From Gammaproteobacteria bacterium (GTDB lineage: Bacteria; Pseudomonadota; Gammaproteobacteria; DSM-16500): a DNA stretch of 37,384 nt. The notes beneath the pieces were generated by a model. It saw nothing but the letters and a program-made list of their open reading frames with translations, made no database searches and had not been told where the DNA came from. The stretch lies in contig JAJPJH010000017.1 of the NCBI GenBank assembly GCA_021324335.1, forward strand, positions 1-37,384, in the 5' to 3' direction. The stretch's first letter is position 1. Each line of letters starts with the position of its first letter. Below, piece after piece: positions 26,274-35,800 of this stretch. The translations under genes and the position numbers were made by a program.

Positions 26274-27563
26274 TTGGCGCAACTAAAAAATGTAACCACC
26301 CCTGACTTAGGCGGTGCAACTGACGTAACGGTAATTGAAGTCCTCGTCAAACCTGGCGACAAAATTGAAAAGGATGCTTCTGTTATTGTTCTCGAATCTG
26401 ACAAAGCAACATTAGATGTTCCCTCAACAGAGTCTGGCATCGTAAAAGAAGTAAAAGTAAAAGTAGGCGATAAAGTATCTACCGGTACGGTTCTTTTAAC
26501 AGTCGAAGCAAGCGGTGCAGAAGCGGAAACAACATCGGCTGAGAAAGCAAAACCAGCGGCTGAACCTGTCAAAGAAACCCTTAAACCAACGGCAAAAGAA
26601 GAACCGACTCCTACCAAAGAAGAACCTGCTCCTAAAGTCTTAACAGGCGATGTTGAAACCACTAGCGATGTTCATGCCGGCCCCGGTGTTCGCCGGCTCG
26701 CACGGGAATTAGGGGTCAACTTAACCCGCGTTTCCGGCAGCGGTCCTAAACACCGCATTATGAAAGAAGACGTACAAGCTTACGTCAAAACCCAATTATC
26801 GCAGCTTCCAAATGTGGGTACCGGTTTTGCCTTACCGCCTGCACCGCAAGTGGATTTTGCAAAATTTGGTCCTATCAACATCCAAGCGTTATCACGCATC
26901 AAGAAAATTTCCGGCAAAAATTTGCAGCGTAATTGGATGATGATTCCGCATGTGACGCAATTTGGTGAAGCTGATATCACCTCATTAGAAGAATTTCGTG
27001 CGGCTCAAAAAAGTGAAATGGAAAAGCAAAAGATCAAGCTCACACCGCTTGTTTTCATCATGAAAGCTGTTGTTGCCTCTCTCAAAGCGTTTCCTCATTT
27101 CAATGCTTCATTAGATGCGAGCGGCGAAAATCTCGTCATGAAAAATTATTTCCATTTAGGTGTGGCCGTTGATACGCCAGATGGATTAGTCGTACCAGTC
27201 ATCCGCGATGTCAATAAAAAAGGCTTAGTCGATCTTGCCAAAGAATTAGCTGAAGTCAGTGAAAAAGCACGCAAGAAACAATTGACGCCAGGCGATATGC
27301 AAGGTGGCTGTTTTTCTATTTCTAGCTTAGGCGGTATTGGCGGTACAGCTTTTACGCCGATTATTAACGCACCGGAAGTCGCGATTTTAGGGGTATCGAA
27401 ATCATCCTATAAACCGGTGTATGAAAATGGCACGTTTGTACCGCGCTTAATGTTACCGTTATCGCTTTCCTATGACCATCGCGTCATAGATGGTGCAGAT
27501 GGCGCGCGTTTCATTATGCACTTAGCAAACATGCTGTCAGACATTCGTAATTTGTTGTTGTAA
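26274..27563 (+). CDS. aceF: Dihydrolipoamide acetyltransferase, pyruvate dehydrogenase E2
   Basis: 429 residues. One lipoyl domain (about 1-80) with the lipoylated Lys44 in LESDKATLDVP; an Ala/Pro/Lys/Glu-rich linker (about 82-135); a peripheral-subunit-binding domain (PGVRRLARELGVNLTRVSGS, about 139-173); and the catalytic domain with LSYDHRVIDGADGARF near the end. E. coli AceF has three lipoyl domains and this has one. The start is TTG at 26274, supported by AGGAGA seven bases upstream; no ATG is available at the right place. The gap to aceE is 14 bases. Confidence 0.97.
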   Translation: MAQLKNVTTPDLGGATDVTVIEVLVKPGDKIEKDASVIVLESDKATLDVPSTESGIVKEVKVKVGDKVSTGTVLLTVEASGAEAETTSAEKAKPAAEPVKETLKPTAKEEPTPTKEEPAPKVLTGDVETTSDVHAGPGVRRLARELGVNLTRVSGSGPKHRIMKEDVQAYVKTQLSQLPNVGTGFALPPAPQVDFAKFGPINIQALSRIKKISGKNLQRNWMMIPHVTQFGEADITSLEEFRAAQKSEMEKQKIKLTPLVFIMKAVVASLKAFPHFNASLDASGENLVMKNYFHLGVAVDTPDGLVVPVIRDVNKKGLVDLAKELAEVSEKARKKQLTPGDMQGGCFSISSLGGIGGTAFTPIINAPEVAILGVSKSSYKPVYENGTFVPRLMLPLSLSYDHRVIDGADGARFIMHLANMLSDIRNLLL

Positions 27564-27574
27564 GAGGGGAAAAA

Positions 27575-29017
27575 ATGAGTACAAAAACTGAGGTTGTTGT
27601 TTTAGGTAGTGGTCCTGGCGGTTATACAGCAGCATTTCGGGCCGCTGATTTAGGTAAAAAAGTCACCTTGATTGAACAGCATGCTAGCTTAGGGGGTGTC
27701 TGTTTGAATGTGGGCTGCATTCCATCGAAAGCTTTATTGCATGTAGCGAAAGTGATTGATGATGTGGCTGATATCGCCAATCATGGTGTGCAATTTGGGA
27801 AACCCAAAATTGATCTCGAAAAAATTGTCGATTGGAAAAAAAGCGTTGTTAACAAATTAACCGGCGGTCTTAAGATGTTAGCGAAACAACGTAAAGTCGA
27901 GGTCGTCATAGGAACGGGTCAATTTGCGTCGGATCATACGATTGAAGTGACAGATAAAGATGGCAAGAAACAAACGATTGAATTTGAGCAAGCAATTATT
28001 GCCGTCGGTTCACGACCAGTCAGATTACCTTTTATTCCAGACGATCCACGCATTATCGATTCAACAGGCGCATTAGAGTTAGAAGAAACTGATTGCAAAA
28101 TGCTAGTGATTGGTGGCGGCATCATTGGCTTAGAAATGGCAACGGTTTATCATGCGTTAGGTGCTGAAATCACGGTGGTTGAGGTGATGGATCAAATTAT
28201 TCCCGGCGCAGACAATGATGTGGTTATGCCCTTATATAAACGTATTAAATCCCGTTACAAAAATATTTATCTCAAAACCAAAGTCACCAAAGTGGAAGCC
28301 AAAAAAGATGGGCTATATGTGACGTTTGAAGGAGAAGGTGCACCGAAAGAACCAGAAAAATTTGATCGCATCCTTTGCGCAGTCGGTCGTCGCCCAAATG
28401 GTGATCAAATTAATGCAGCTGCAGCAGGGGTAAAAGTCGATGAACGCGGCTTTATTGCTGTCGATAAACAGCAACGCACTAACGTGTCGCATATTTTTGC
28501 AATTGGCGATGTAGTTGGGAATCCTATGCTGGCGCATAAAGCGATGCCAGAAGGACGTGTGGCAGCGGAAGTGATTGCGGGACTTAAGCATTACTTTGAT
28601 CCTAAATGTATCGCAAGCGTGGCTTATACTGATCCGGAAGTGGCTTGGGTAGGTATTACTGAAAATGAAGCAAAAGCGAAAGGTATTAAGTATGGCAAAG
28701 GTGTCTTCCCATGGGCTGCCAGTGGTCGTGCCTTGAGTTTAGGCCGCAGTGAAGGGATGACGAAATTGATTATTGATGAAGCTTCTCATCGTGTCATTGG
28801 TGCAGGTATCGTCGGGCCAAATGCAGGTGAATTAATTGCGGAGATCGCCTTAGCCATTGAAATGGGCTGTGATGTGGAAGATATGGCGCTGACCATCCAT
28901 CCCCATCCCACCTTGTCAGAAACCGTGGCTTTAGCTGCGGAAGTGTTTGAAGGTACGATTACGGATTTATACATGCCAAAGAAGAAAGAAGAAAAAGCAG
29001 AAAAAGTAGGTACCTAA
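27575..29017 (+). CDS. lpdA: Dihydrolipoamide dehydrogenase, E3
   Basis: 480 residues, a flavoprotein disulphide reductase that reoxidises dihydrolipoyl groups with NAD+. FAD motif VVVLGSGPGGYTAAFRAADLG; redox disulphide C43/C48 in GGVCLNVGCIPSK; NAD motif MLVIGGGIIGLEMATVYHALG; FAIGDVVGNPMLAHKA; and the catalytic HPHPTLSE near the C-terminus. SD GAGGGG lies before ATG 27575. The tail is Lys/Glu-rich (KKKEEKAEKVGT). It ends the PDH operon and is followed by a hairpin at 29043-29067. Confidence 0.98.
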   Translation: MSTKTEVVVLGSGPGGYTAAFRAADLGKKVTLIEQHASLGGVCLNVGCIPSKALLHVAKVIDDVADIANHGVQFGKPKIDLEKIVDWKKSVVNKLTGGLKMLAKQRKVEVVIGTGQFASDHTIEVTDKDGKKQTIEFEQAIIAVGSRPVRLPFIPDDPRIIDSTGALELEETDCKMLVIGGGIIGLEMATVYHALGAEITVVEVMDQIIPGADNDVVMPLYKRIKSRYKNIYLKTKVTKVEAKKDGLYVTFEGEGAPKEPEKFDRILCAVGRRPNGDQINAAAAGVKVDERGFIAVDKQQRTNVSHIFAIGDVVGNPMLAHKAMPEGRVAAEVIAGLKHYFDPKCIASVAYTDPEVAWVGITENEAKAKGIKYGKGVFPWAASGRALSLGRSEGMTKLIIDEASHRVIGAGIVGPNAGELIAEIALAIEMGCDVEDMALTIHPHPTLSETVALAAEVFEGTITDLYMPKKKEEKAEKVGT

Positions 29018-29042
29018 AAAACTTTTAGCGAAAAAGAAGCAT

Positions 29043-29067
29043 CATGCCAGCGGGTAAAGCTGGCATG
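29043..29067 (+). terminator. Hairpin downstream of lpdA, probable terminator
   Basis: CATGCCAGC (29043-29051), loop GGGTAAA, GCTGGCATG (29059-29067): a perfect 9-bp stem 25 bases after the lpdA stop. The T-run after it is poor (GAGTCTT), so termination may be partial. Confidence 0.6.
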
Positions 29068-29071
29068 GAGT

Positions 29072-29088
29072 CTTAAGCTATTCTTAAT
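29072..29088 (+). promoter_or_regulatory. PmrA-type box CTTAAG-N5-CTTAAT
   Basis: CTTAAG (29072-29077), CTATT, CTTAAT (29083-29088). This fits the YTTAAK-N5-YTTAAK direct repeat bound by PmrA. In Legionella and Coxiella PmrA directly controls many Dot/Icm effector genes. The box lies 47 bases before the preferred start of the kinase-like gene. Binding is inferred. Confidence 0.55.
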
Positions 29089-29135
29089 AATTCCTCGGTA
29101 AGATGAACCACACTAAACAACGTGGGGTTAGTTTT

Positions 29136-30380
29136 ATGCAAGATAGAAAAAGAAGAGCTTCTCCTACCTTAGCTACCTCCTCCCCAAAGCACCAGGCAAC
29201 AGACCCTCTTGCGAATAACACTCTTGAAAGAAAAAAATTACGCATCAAAAGCAGATTATCAGAGAAAAATACGCGCACGAAGTTTTCTCATTCCTTATTT
29301 AAAGTGATCAAAGGAGAAAACGAATGGTATGGTAAAAAGCGAGATACTGATGTAGAGGCTTTTGTAGAAACGATTGCTCAAGAACTCATGCGGTTTTATG
29401 AGTCCGAGTCTCATTATCCTAAAACACGTGATGTTAAGGCGGATAATGAAGTCCATGATAAATTCAATTTACTATCCAAAGATGTGATTGTTTTTACTCC
29501 TTTATCACATTTGAATAACAATGAAACGAGGAAAAAAATTAAAAGCGGTGAATATAAAGGACTAGGGAAGTTACTGGTTCTTTCTTTATTTCTCAATGAA
29601 GTCGATTTAAAGTTGGACAATATTGGTATTGATAAAGATAACTACATAGTGAATATTGATGGGAATCTCAAATTTGCTTCTTTGTTATTTCCCGAGCAAT
29701 TCCCTGTAATAAGAAGCAAGATTACTGGGGAAGATCTTGATAGCTTACCTTTTGTAGAAGATTATGATCCATCAAATTGGCTGGATTTTATCATGTGGGA
29801 TGATAAGCATAAATCTTCGATCACTAATTATGACTCTGAACTTGCTGATGAAGATCTCATTGACTTAAAAAGCTTTAGAAGGGAAGTTAATCAAACGATT
29901 TTAGATATTTTAATTACACCGCCGGAATTATGGGAGACGTTTGTGATGTCTTATAAAAATGAGGTGGATAAGCTTCCGGTACGCACTATTGCGATGGACC
30001 TCATTAATACGTTAGGTGATCGACAAGAACAGCTTCGGGAAGCAGCTTTAAAGTCTAAGAAATTTATTCAGTATCTTCATTCTGAAGCGGCAGATGAGGA
30101 TGCTAAGCAATTTAGGAAGAATGCGAGGCAATTCATTCCAAAAGGCAAAAATTATTTGTTAGAAAGTCACATAAAACGCTATCCAAATGCCGAGGAAAGC
30201 ATGTGTAAAAGGTTTGAAGCATTACAATTGACTTCGCTTTTCGAGGATGCCTCTGCTTTTGATAGCTATTCAACGCCTTTCTTTGCTGAATTTGCTGAAC
30301 TACCAGCCGACTATTTGGAATTAAACGTTGAAGAGGTGACAAATAGCAGGGATTCTAACGATAGATCTCTCAAACGATAG
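29136..30380 (+). CDS. Kinase-like protein of unknown function, paralogue 1 (candidate effector)
   Basis: 414 residues from ATG 29136, which has GGGG eight bases upstream. An in-frame ATG at 29103 lies within the promoter area expected from the PmrA-type box and is less likely. There is no signal peptide or membrane helix. The core GLGKLLVLSLFLNEVDLKLD then NIGI, with D157, K159 and N162, followed by YIVNIDGNLKF with D175-G176, resembles the catalytic D-x-K-x2-N and metal-binding D-G of kinase folds. A conserved WYGKK near residue 65 could supply the ATP Lys. The C-terminal half is helical and acidic. It is 30-50% identical by eye to the next gene in the core. A Dot/Icm-type effector role is inferred from composition, AT-richness and the box. 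Confidence 0.78.
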   Translation: MQDRKRRASPTLATSSPKHQATDPLANNTLERKKLRIKSRLSEKNTRTKFSHSLFKVIKGENEWYGKKRDTDVEAFVETIAQELMRFYESESHYPKTRDVKADNEVHDKFNLLSKDVIVFTPLSHLNNNETRKKIKSGEYKGLGKLLVLSLFLNEVDLKLDNIGIDKDNYIVNIDGNLKFASLLFPEQFPVIRSKITGEDLDSLPFVEDYDPSNWLDFIMWDDKHKSSITNYDSELADEDLIDLKSFRREVNQTILDILITPPELWETFVMSYKNEVDKLPVRTIAMDLINTLGDRQEQLREAALKSKKFIQYLHSEAADEDAKQFRKNARQFIPKGKNYLLESHIKRYPNAEESMCKRFEALQLTSLFEDASAFDSYSTPFFAEFAELPADYLELNVEEVTNSRDSNDRSLKR

Positions 30381-30422
30381 ATCTCCATTTTTATCTTAAT
30401 AACCATAGAGATAGTAACCACC

Positions 30423-30459
30423 TTTACACAGGCTGCCATTTAGGTAAAATCTGTGTAAA
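30423..30459 (+). promoter_or_regulatory. Inverted repeat containing a CpxR-type box GTAAA-N6-GTAAA
   Basis: TTTACACAG (30423-30431) and CTGTGTAAA (30451-30459) are exact reverse complements. GTAAA at 30444-30448 and 30455-30459 form a direct repeat with an 11-base period, matching the CpxR pattern that in Legionella controls icm/dot and effector genes. TATAAT follows at 30471-30476. The regulator is inferred. Confidence 0.42.
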
Positions 30460-30491
30460 ATATGAACTAATATAATAAGAGTGGTTAATAT

Positions 30492-31787
30492 ATGTCTAGT
30501 CCCAGAAAGCAGGTGGCTTTACCTGATACTTCTTCTATTTGCGATAAGCGCCAAAAAACAACCCATGCGGAAGTGTTGGAGGGTATAAGTCCCATAAGAA
30601 GTGCTCAAAGAAGGCAGAGTATAGAAATAGAGATTATTCACAAGGTGTCGATCGCTGAGGCGTGGGCGACGTTTTCTAGCCCTATCTTTCTTACCAGAAA
30701 AAAACGTAAACCCACCAAGAGGTGGTATGGCAAAAAACGAGCGACTGCTGCGATTGCTTTAGCGGAAGTGATTGGCCAAGAAGTGATGAGGTTTTATCTT
30801 CCTTATCAACCCGAAGCGCGCCGAGTAAAGCCCAGCAACCACGCTGAGCATCAAATCAATCTTATCATTAAGGAAGTGTTGGGTTTTCGTTCTCTACTGT
30901 TTTTACAAAATCAAAAAGATTCTATTAGAGAAAAAATCAAAAAAGGTGAATATAGGGGGTTAGGTAAGTTACTGATATTATCTTTATTCCTTAATGAAGT
31001 GGATTTGAAGCTGGATAATATTGGGATTGATGAAAAAAATCGCTTGGTTAATATCGATGGTGATTTTAAATTTGCCTGTCTGCGAAGAGAAAACTATACG
31101 GAAGAAAATAGTCGAATTACCACCCAAGATTTTGAAGCATTACCCTTTATAACAGACTATAAGCCAGGTAACTGGTTAGATTATATGAGATGGAATAGCG
31201 AGTTAAATTGTTCGACGATTAATGATAAAGCCGAACTGATCGATGAAGAAATGAAGCAGCTAGCGAGTTTCCGCCAAGAAATCAATGAAATGAGTTTGAT
31301 GATTATGTTAACTCCACCAACATTATTGGAAACCCTAGTGAATTCTTATGTTGATCAGGAGGAGGAAAAGGAGATTGAATTTAAAGCAATAGAAATCATT
31401 AGTAGCTTAGTCGCTCGGCAAGAACAGCTTAAAGAGGCGGCCAAAGCGTCCAAACAGTTTGTCGACTACCTCCATTCTATGGCAGCAGACACTGATTTAA
31501 AGAAATTTCTTGAACAAGCAGAGCAATTTAAAATTATGGGGAAAGATAAATTGCTGCAAAAAAGTAGTATTGAGAATAATAATATGAATATAAGACAACA
31601 AATGTGGACAGAGTTTGAAAAGCTGCGCGCTGAAACAGTTTGCGACAATACTCATTTTTGTAAGCAGGGACGTTTACCAACGCTTTTTCCCCGGGAAGGA
31701 GATTCAGGCTCCGATTTAGATTATTTTGCTAATCAATTTTTCCAATCGACGCAAGAGCCCGGGCCTGTGCCCGGCCGTGGCCCTTAA
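30492..31787 (+). CDS. Kinase-like protein of unknown function, paralogue 2 (candidate effector)
   Basis: 431 residues, a tandem paralogue of the preceding gene. Shared blocks are RWYGKKRATAAIALAEVIGQ, KIKKGEYRGLGKLLILSLFL then NEVDLKLDNIGID (D171, K173, N176), and LVNIDGDFKF (D189-G190), the same kinase-like core. Shared C-terminal helices include ARQEQLKEAAKASKQFVDYLHS. SD AAGAGTGG precedes ATG 30492. The last ten residues (EPGPVPGRGP) are encoded by a GC-rich hairpin, unlike the AT-rich body. It is convergent with the adenosyltransferase gene, with a five-base gap. Function unknown; a cytosolic kinase-like effector is an inference. Confidence 0.78.
   Translation: MSSPRKQVALPDTSSICDKRQKTTHAEVLEGISPIRSAQRRQSIEIEIIHKVSIAEAWATFSSPIFLTRKKRKPTKRWYGKKRATAAIALAEVIGQEVMRFYLPYQPEARRVKPSNHAEHQINLIIKEVLGFRSLLFLQNQKDSIREKIKKGEYRGLGKLLILSLFLNEVDLKLDNIGIDEKNRLVNIDGDFKFACLRRENYTEENSRITTQDFEALPFITDYKPGNWLDYMRWNSELNCSTINDKAELIDEEMKQLASFRQEINEMSLMIMLTPPTLLETLVNSYVDQEEEKEIEFKAIEIISSLVARQEQLKEAAKASKQFVDYLHSMAADTDLKKFLEQAEQFKIMGKDKLLQKSSIENNNMNIRQQMWTEFEKLRAETVCDNTHFCKQGRLPTLFPREGDSGSDLDYFANQFFQSTQEPGPVPGRGP
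31759..31774. terminator. GC-rich hairpin at the 3' end of kinase-like gene 2
   Basis: CCGGGC - CTGT - GCCCGG, inside a GC-rich patch (31757-31783) that encodes the last residues. TTAAAAATGTTATTTTC follows. It may end transcription of the two convergent genes although it lies within coding sequence; the T-run is interrupted. Confidence 0.4.
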
Positions 31788-31792
31788 AAATG

Positions 31793-32344
31793 TTATTTTC
31801 TTTCATGTTGCCAGAGTAATTCTTTTTCGCTGCTATCTCGTGCCAATAGGCGAGAGGCGACAAATAAGAGATCGGAGAGGCGGTTGAGATAACGTAGTAA
31901 TTCTGGATTAGTCAACGGCACTTGTCGGTGTAAGCGCACCAAACACCGCTCTGCACGACGACAGACTGCGCGGGCTAAATGGCAAGCAGCGGAAGTAGGG
32001 TTGCCGCGAGGTAACAAAAACTCTTTTAACGGCGGTAAGGTGTTATTCCACTGATCGAGCAATTGCTCTAAGCGAGTGACGTGAGCAGGCGTGATGACTA
32101 TATGTTGGGGCAAATGGAGTTCACCGCCTAAGTCGAACAATTCATGCTGTATTTGGGTCAACGCCGCTTCGAGGTCTTTATTTTGAATATGAAAAGCAAT
32201 AATCAAGCCAATATTGCAATTGAGTTCATCAATTGTTCCAATGGCTTCGACTAATAAGTCATCTTTGGATAGTTTATTATCACCTAATGTGGTATAGCCC
32301 TGATCACCTTTCCGTGTGTAAATCTTTGTCAACCGATAAGACAT
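31793..32344 (-). CDS. PduO-type ATP:cob(I)alamin adenosyltransferase
   Basis: 183 residues. It makes adenosylcobalamin from cob(I)alamin and ATP. The N-terminal ATP-binding segment is KIYTRKGDQGYTTLGDN. The family helices include EAIGTIDELNCNIGL, LPRGNPTSAACHLARAVCRRAERCLV and LLRYLNRLSDLLFVASRLLAR, with the conserved Arg and Asn-Arg-x-Ser-Asp. It stands alone, with its 3' end against kinase-like gene 2. With the BtuF-like protein it suggests cobalamin scavenging for a B12-dependent enzyme encoded elsewhere. Confidence 0.94.
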   Translation of the reverse strand: MSYRLTKIYTRKGDQGYTTLGDNKLSKDDLLVEAIGTIDELNCNIGLIIAFHIQNKDLEAALTQIQHELFDLGGELHLPQHIVITPAHVTRLEQLLDQWNNTLPPLKEFLLPRGNPTSAACHLARAVCRRAERCLVRLHRQVPLTNPELLRYLNRLSDLLFVASRLLARDSSEKELLWQHERK

Positions 32345-32414
32345 AAATAATCAGCTTTCCGTTCTGTCGTAAGGATATATATACTACTATGAATTTATTT
32401 TTGAATCTTTCTTT

Positions 32415-32849
32415 ATGCTGCGAACTTTTTTTAAATCAGATATCCCTGACGTCCTGCGTATTGAGCAGGCGGTGAGTGTGGTGCCCTGGGCAGAAGACAC
32501 TTTTCTGCAATGTTTTCGATCCGGTTATTTAGGGTGGGTGGTAGAGGTAGATAAACAAGTCGTTGGGTTTATTATGGTCTCCATACAGGGAGAAGAGTGT
32601 CATATTTTGAACGTCGCTGTGGCGAGAGATTATCAGCACCAAGGATTTGGGCATCAGCTACTCGCTCAGGTATTAAATCATGCGAAACAGGAAGGGGTGA
32701 AAATTGCTTACCTAGAAGTACGACGCTCGAATACGCGGGCGATTTCACTTTACCGTCATATGAGTTTTCGGCCAGTTGGGCAGCGGAAAGATTATTATCC
32801 GACGGTTGCAGGTCATGAAGATGCATTGGTGTTTGCTAAAAGTTTGTGA
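32415..32849 (+). CDS. rimI: Ribosomal protein S18 alanine N-acetyltransferase RimI
   Basis: 144 residues, one GNAT domain. The acetyl-CoA loop is VARDYQHQGFGHQLLAQVL (Q-x2-G-x-G). YLEVRRSNTRAISLYRHMSFRPVGQRKDYY, with the Glu and Tyr of the RimI active region, is highly typical, as is HEDALVFAK. RimI acetylates the N-terminal alanine of S18. ATG 32415 has no strong Shine-Dalgarno. The usual partner tsaB is not next to it. A large ankyrin gene follows on the same strand, 43 bases on. Confidence 0.92.
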   Translation: MLRTFFKSDIPDVLRIEQAVSVVPWAEDTFLQCFRSGYLGWVVEVDKQVVGFIMVSIQGEECHILNVAVARDYQHQGFGHQLLAQVLNHAKQEGVKIAYLEVRRSNTRAISLYRHMSFRPVGQRKDYYPTVAGHEDALVFAKSL

Positions 32850-32892
32850 AAAAAGTTTTAACTCAATTAGTTTGATAATAAGGTAAAAAAAT

Positions 32893-35800
32893 ATGAGAGA
32901 TTCTATTCCTCAAGAAATTTATAATATTTTAACTAAAGAATGGCCTCTCAAAAGAAATAGTCAGAAAGTAATCCAATTTTGCTACCATTATTTTATTAAC
33001 TATTCGCATAAACAGGATACTTCAGATTATTACGTTTTACTTCATCATATCAAAGAATTCATTAATAGCAGTCATTTCGAGAGTAAGTTCAAGTATCAAA
33101 AAACCTCGATTTTAGGCGGTGAACTTAGTTATGTTACGGTTAGTTATGATTTTAAAGAGTTAAATGAGAGGCTGGATAAAGCTCTTAATAATTTATCGGT
33201 ATTCTCGAGACCTCAAACCTTATTTTCATCTTTCTCTTTTTCTACTTCATTCTCTGTCAGTTTGTCACTCACAATGCAGGTGTTAATGTTAATAGGCGGT
33301 GCAATGGCGATAGCAGGAAAAGAGCATCATTTATCGCAGCAGAGCGCGGCCTCAGATAGTTTGACGCTTTCTTTGAAGGAGCATTCGTCGAGTGATCGGT
33401 TGAATCCTTATCAAACAGCAGTGCCTCATGTTTATTATCTGGAAGAAGCTGCCACCTTATTTGAAATTAGTATTTATCAGGCTGTAGCGAATGATTTTCC
33501 CTTAAAAACTTTAGAAAAAATATTAGAAGAAGAAAAAAATTCTGGTGGGAATAGGATTAATATGCCAGAGCCCGTTAATTTAAATACGGCTTTGCATACT
33601 GCAAGTTTTCGTCAGCAGCATGAGGTACGGAAAATGTTGCTTAAATATGGCGCTGATCCGAATGCACAAAATAGACAAGGTATGACTTGCTTACACCAAG
33701 CAGCAACCGAGGGCGATAAGGAATGGGCAGAACTTTTATTACAGCATGGTGCGAAGACAGACCTTATTTTTCATAAAGATCCATATTATTACACCCCAGC
33801 TCAACTCGCATTAGCAGGCCATCATTTAGATGTGGCTAAATTAATTATGGAACATGGGAAAAAGAAAAATGGGAAAAATTATTCAATCAGCAACCATTTG
33901 TTAGAAATGGTATATGTAGCCGAAAGTAAGCTTGTACATAAAGAGTACCAAGATGCCCTCGATAGCTATCGTCAAGTGGAAAAAATTCTTCCTTCTTTGG
34001 AAGAAGAATATGCAGATTTTGTCGGTGAGATTTATGCATCTATGCTTACTATTTATGTCCATCAGCAAGACTATGTCATAGCAGTAAAGTATGCAGAGCT
34101 GGCAGTAAAATATTCGCTTCCACGTCCCCCTATTTATGGGGCTCTTGTTTCCATCCATTTCCAATTGGAAAATTATTCAGAAGCATTAGATTATGTTAAT
34201 CAAGGATTAAGCTATTTCCCTGATGATGCCGATCTTTTGAAATTTAAAGTAATGTTAGAACCCTATAAAGCAGAAAGTAAAGTAAACAAAAAAATAGATG
34301 AACCCGAATTAAATAATGCGTTCTTTGATGTAACAAATTTTTTAAAGATTGGTCTAGCATTCATAGCTATTGGAATTGCTGCTCTTCGAGTATATATGCA
34401 TCTTTCTTTTGAGAAAATAATTTGGGGGGAGCAGAAGCAATTACGATTACAATTTCTACTAAATCAATTAACAAAAGATTTTTATCTTGATTCATGGATT
34501 AGGGATGGTAATAGATTGGTTCTTGATCTTAGTCAACCTATTTTACAGCAGGGAGAGGTATTAACCACCAAAAAAATCCTAAAAGATGCGTTTATTGGCG
34601 CTTTGGGCAATACACATTTTAAGCAAGAAGCTAATAAATTATCTATTTTAGCATCTCGTTTTCGTCCAGATTTTTCAGAGGTAGTCACTGAAGAAGAAAT
34701 CAATGGCTTTTGTAGAAGAATCCATAAAGAGATTGATTTAAAAACCAAGGAGTATAATGAAAAGTTAGCTAAAAAGAAATTGAATTTATCCTCTAACTCT
34801 GAGCAGGTATCTAAAAAATTAGAAGATATTAAAGGTAAACTCGCTGAGTTTGATAAATATCTTACAAAAAATCAGAGTGAATTAGAGGGATTAAATAAAG
34901 TTGTGAAAGAGTATGAATTGAAAAAGCAAAAAAATGTGGAGGAGTTTGCTTTAGATTCAAAATCATTAGACGAAAAAATTTGTGAATATCGAAAAGCGGT
35001 TGAAGCTTATGAGGAGTTTGATAGTGGAATAAGAACGGAAATCGAACAGGCAAAATTTCTTGCTCTGGGTCAGGAAATGGGATTAGAAAAGAAATTAAAT
35101 TCTTTAGAAGAATTTTGTAGAGATTTTGAAGATAGAGTAGAGAGAGCTATGCAAAATTCACTAGAGTGTTTTGAGAAAACTTCAAGAGCTTTTGAAGAGT
35201 TAATAAAAAAGAGTGAAGAATTGATTTCGGAAGAAGAAGAGAATTGGAAAAAAGAAATAAAAAATCAGGAGGAAGCTAAAAAATTAAGAGAGGAAGCTGA
35301 GAGGCGTGCGGCAGAAGAAGAAAAATTAAAATTAGCAAGAAAGGAAAAAATGGAAAAAATAAAAAAGGCTAATAAAGAAAAAATGCTTGTAAATAATAAT
35401 AAAGATAAGAAACCGTCATCCATAACTACTCAGCCAGAATATCCAGCATCTCAAATGTATGGCGAAAGTAATCGCTATTATAATACTATTTACCATTGCT
35501 TGAGATTGATCGAAAACTTATTATCAGACAAGAATGATTTGCAGTCTTGGCCGAATGTTATTATTGATGGGCTAATTTTTAATATCCGTAAACTAGCCCA
35601 GGCAGCTGCACATTACTTTCCATTTTCAGCAGAGCAGAAAGAGGCTCTTCTCACACTGAGAAATAATTCAATGCATTTTTCTTATATGATGGAGCGTGAT
35701 CAGAAAGGCATACAGATAATAGCTAAAGAACTACATGATTATGTGGAGAAACAACTTTCTTTATTACAAAAAGGAAAACAATTTAAAATAACAGAGCCAT

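Noticed and set aside
26231..26662. 143-codon frame antisense to aceF
   Set aside because: Rich in Ser, Thr and Val because it mirrors the Ala/Pro/Lys/Glu linker codons of E2.
30395..30400. CTTAAT as a PmrA half-site before kinase-like gene 2
   Set aside because: No second half-site occurs 11 bases on either side.
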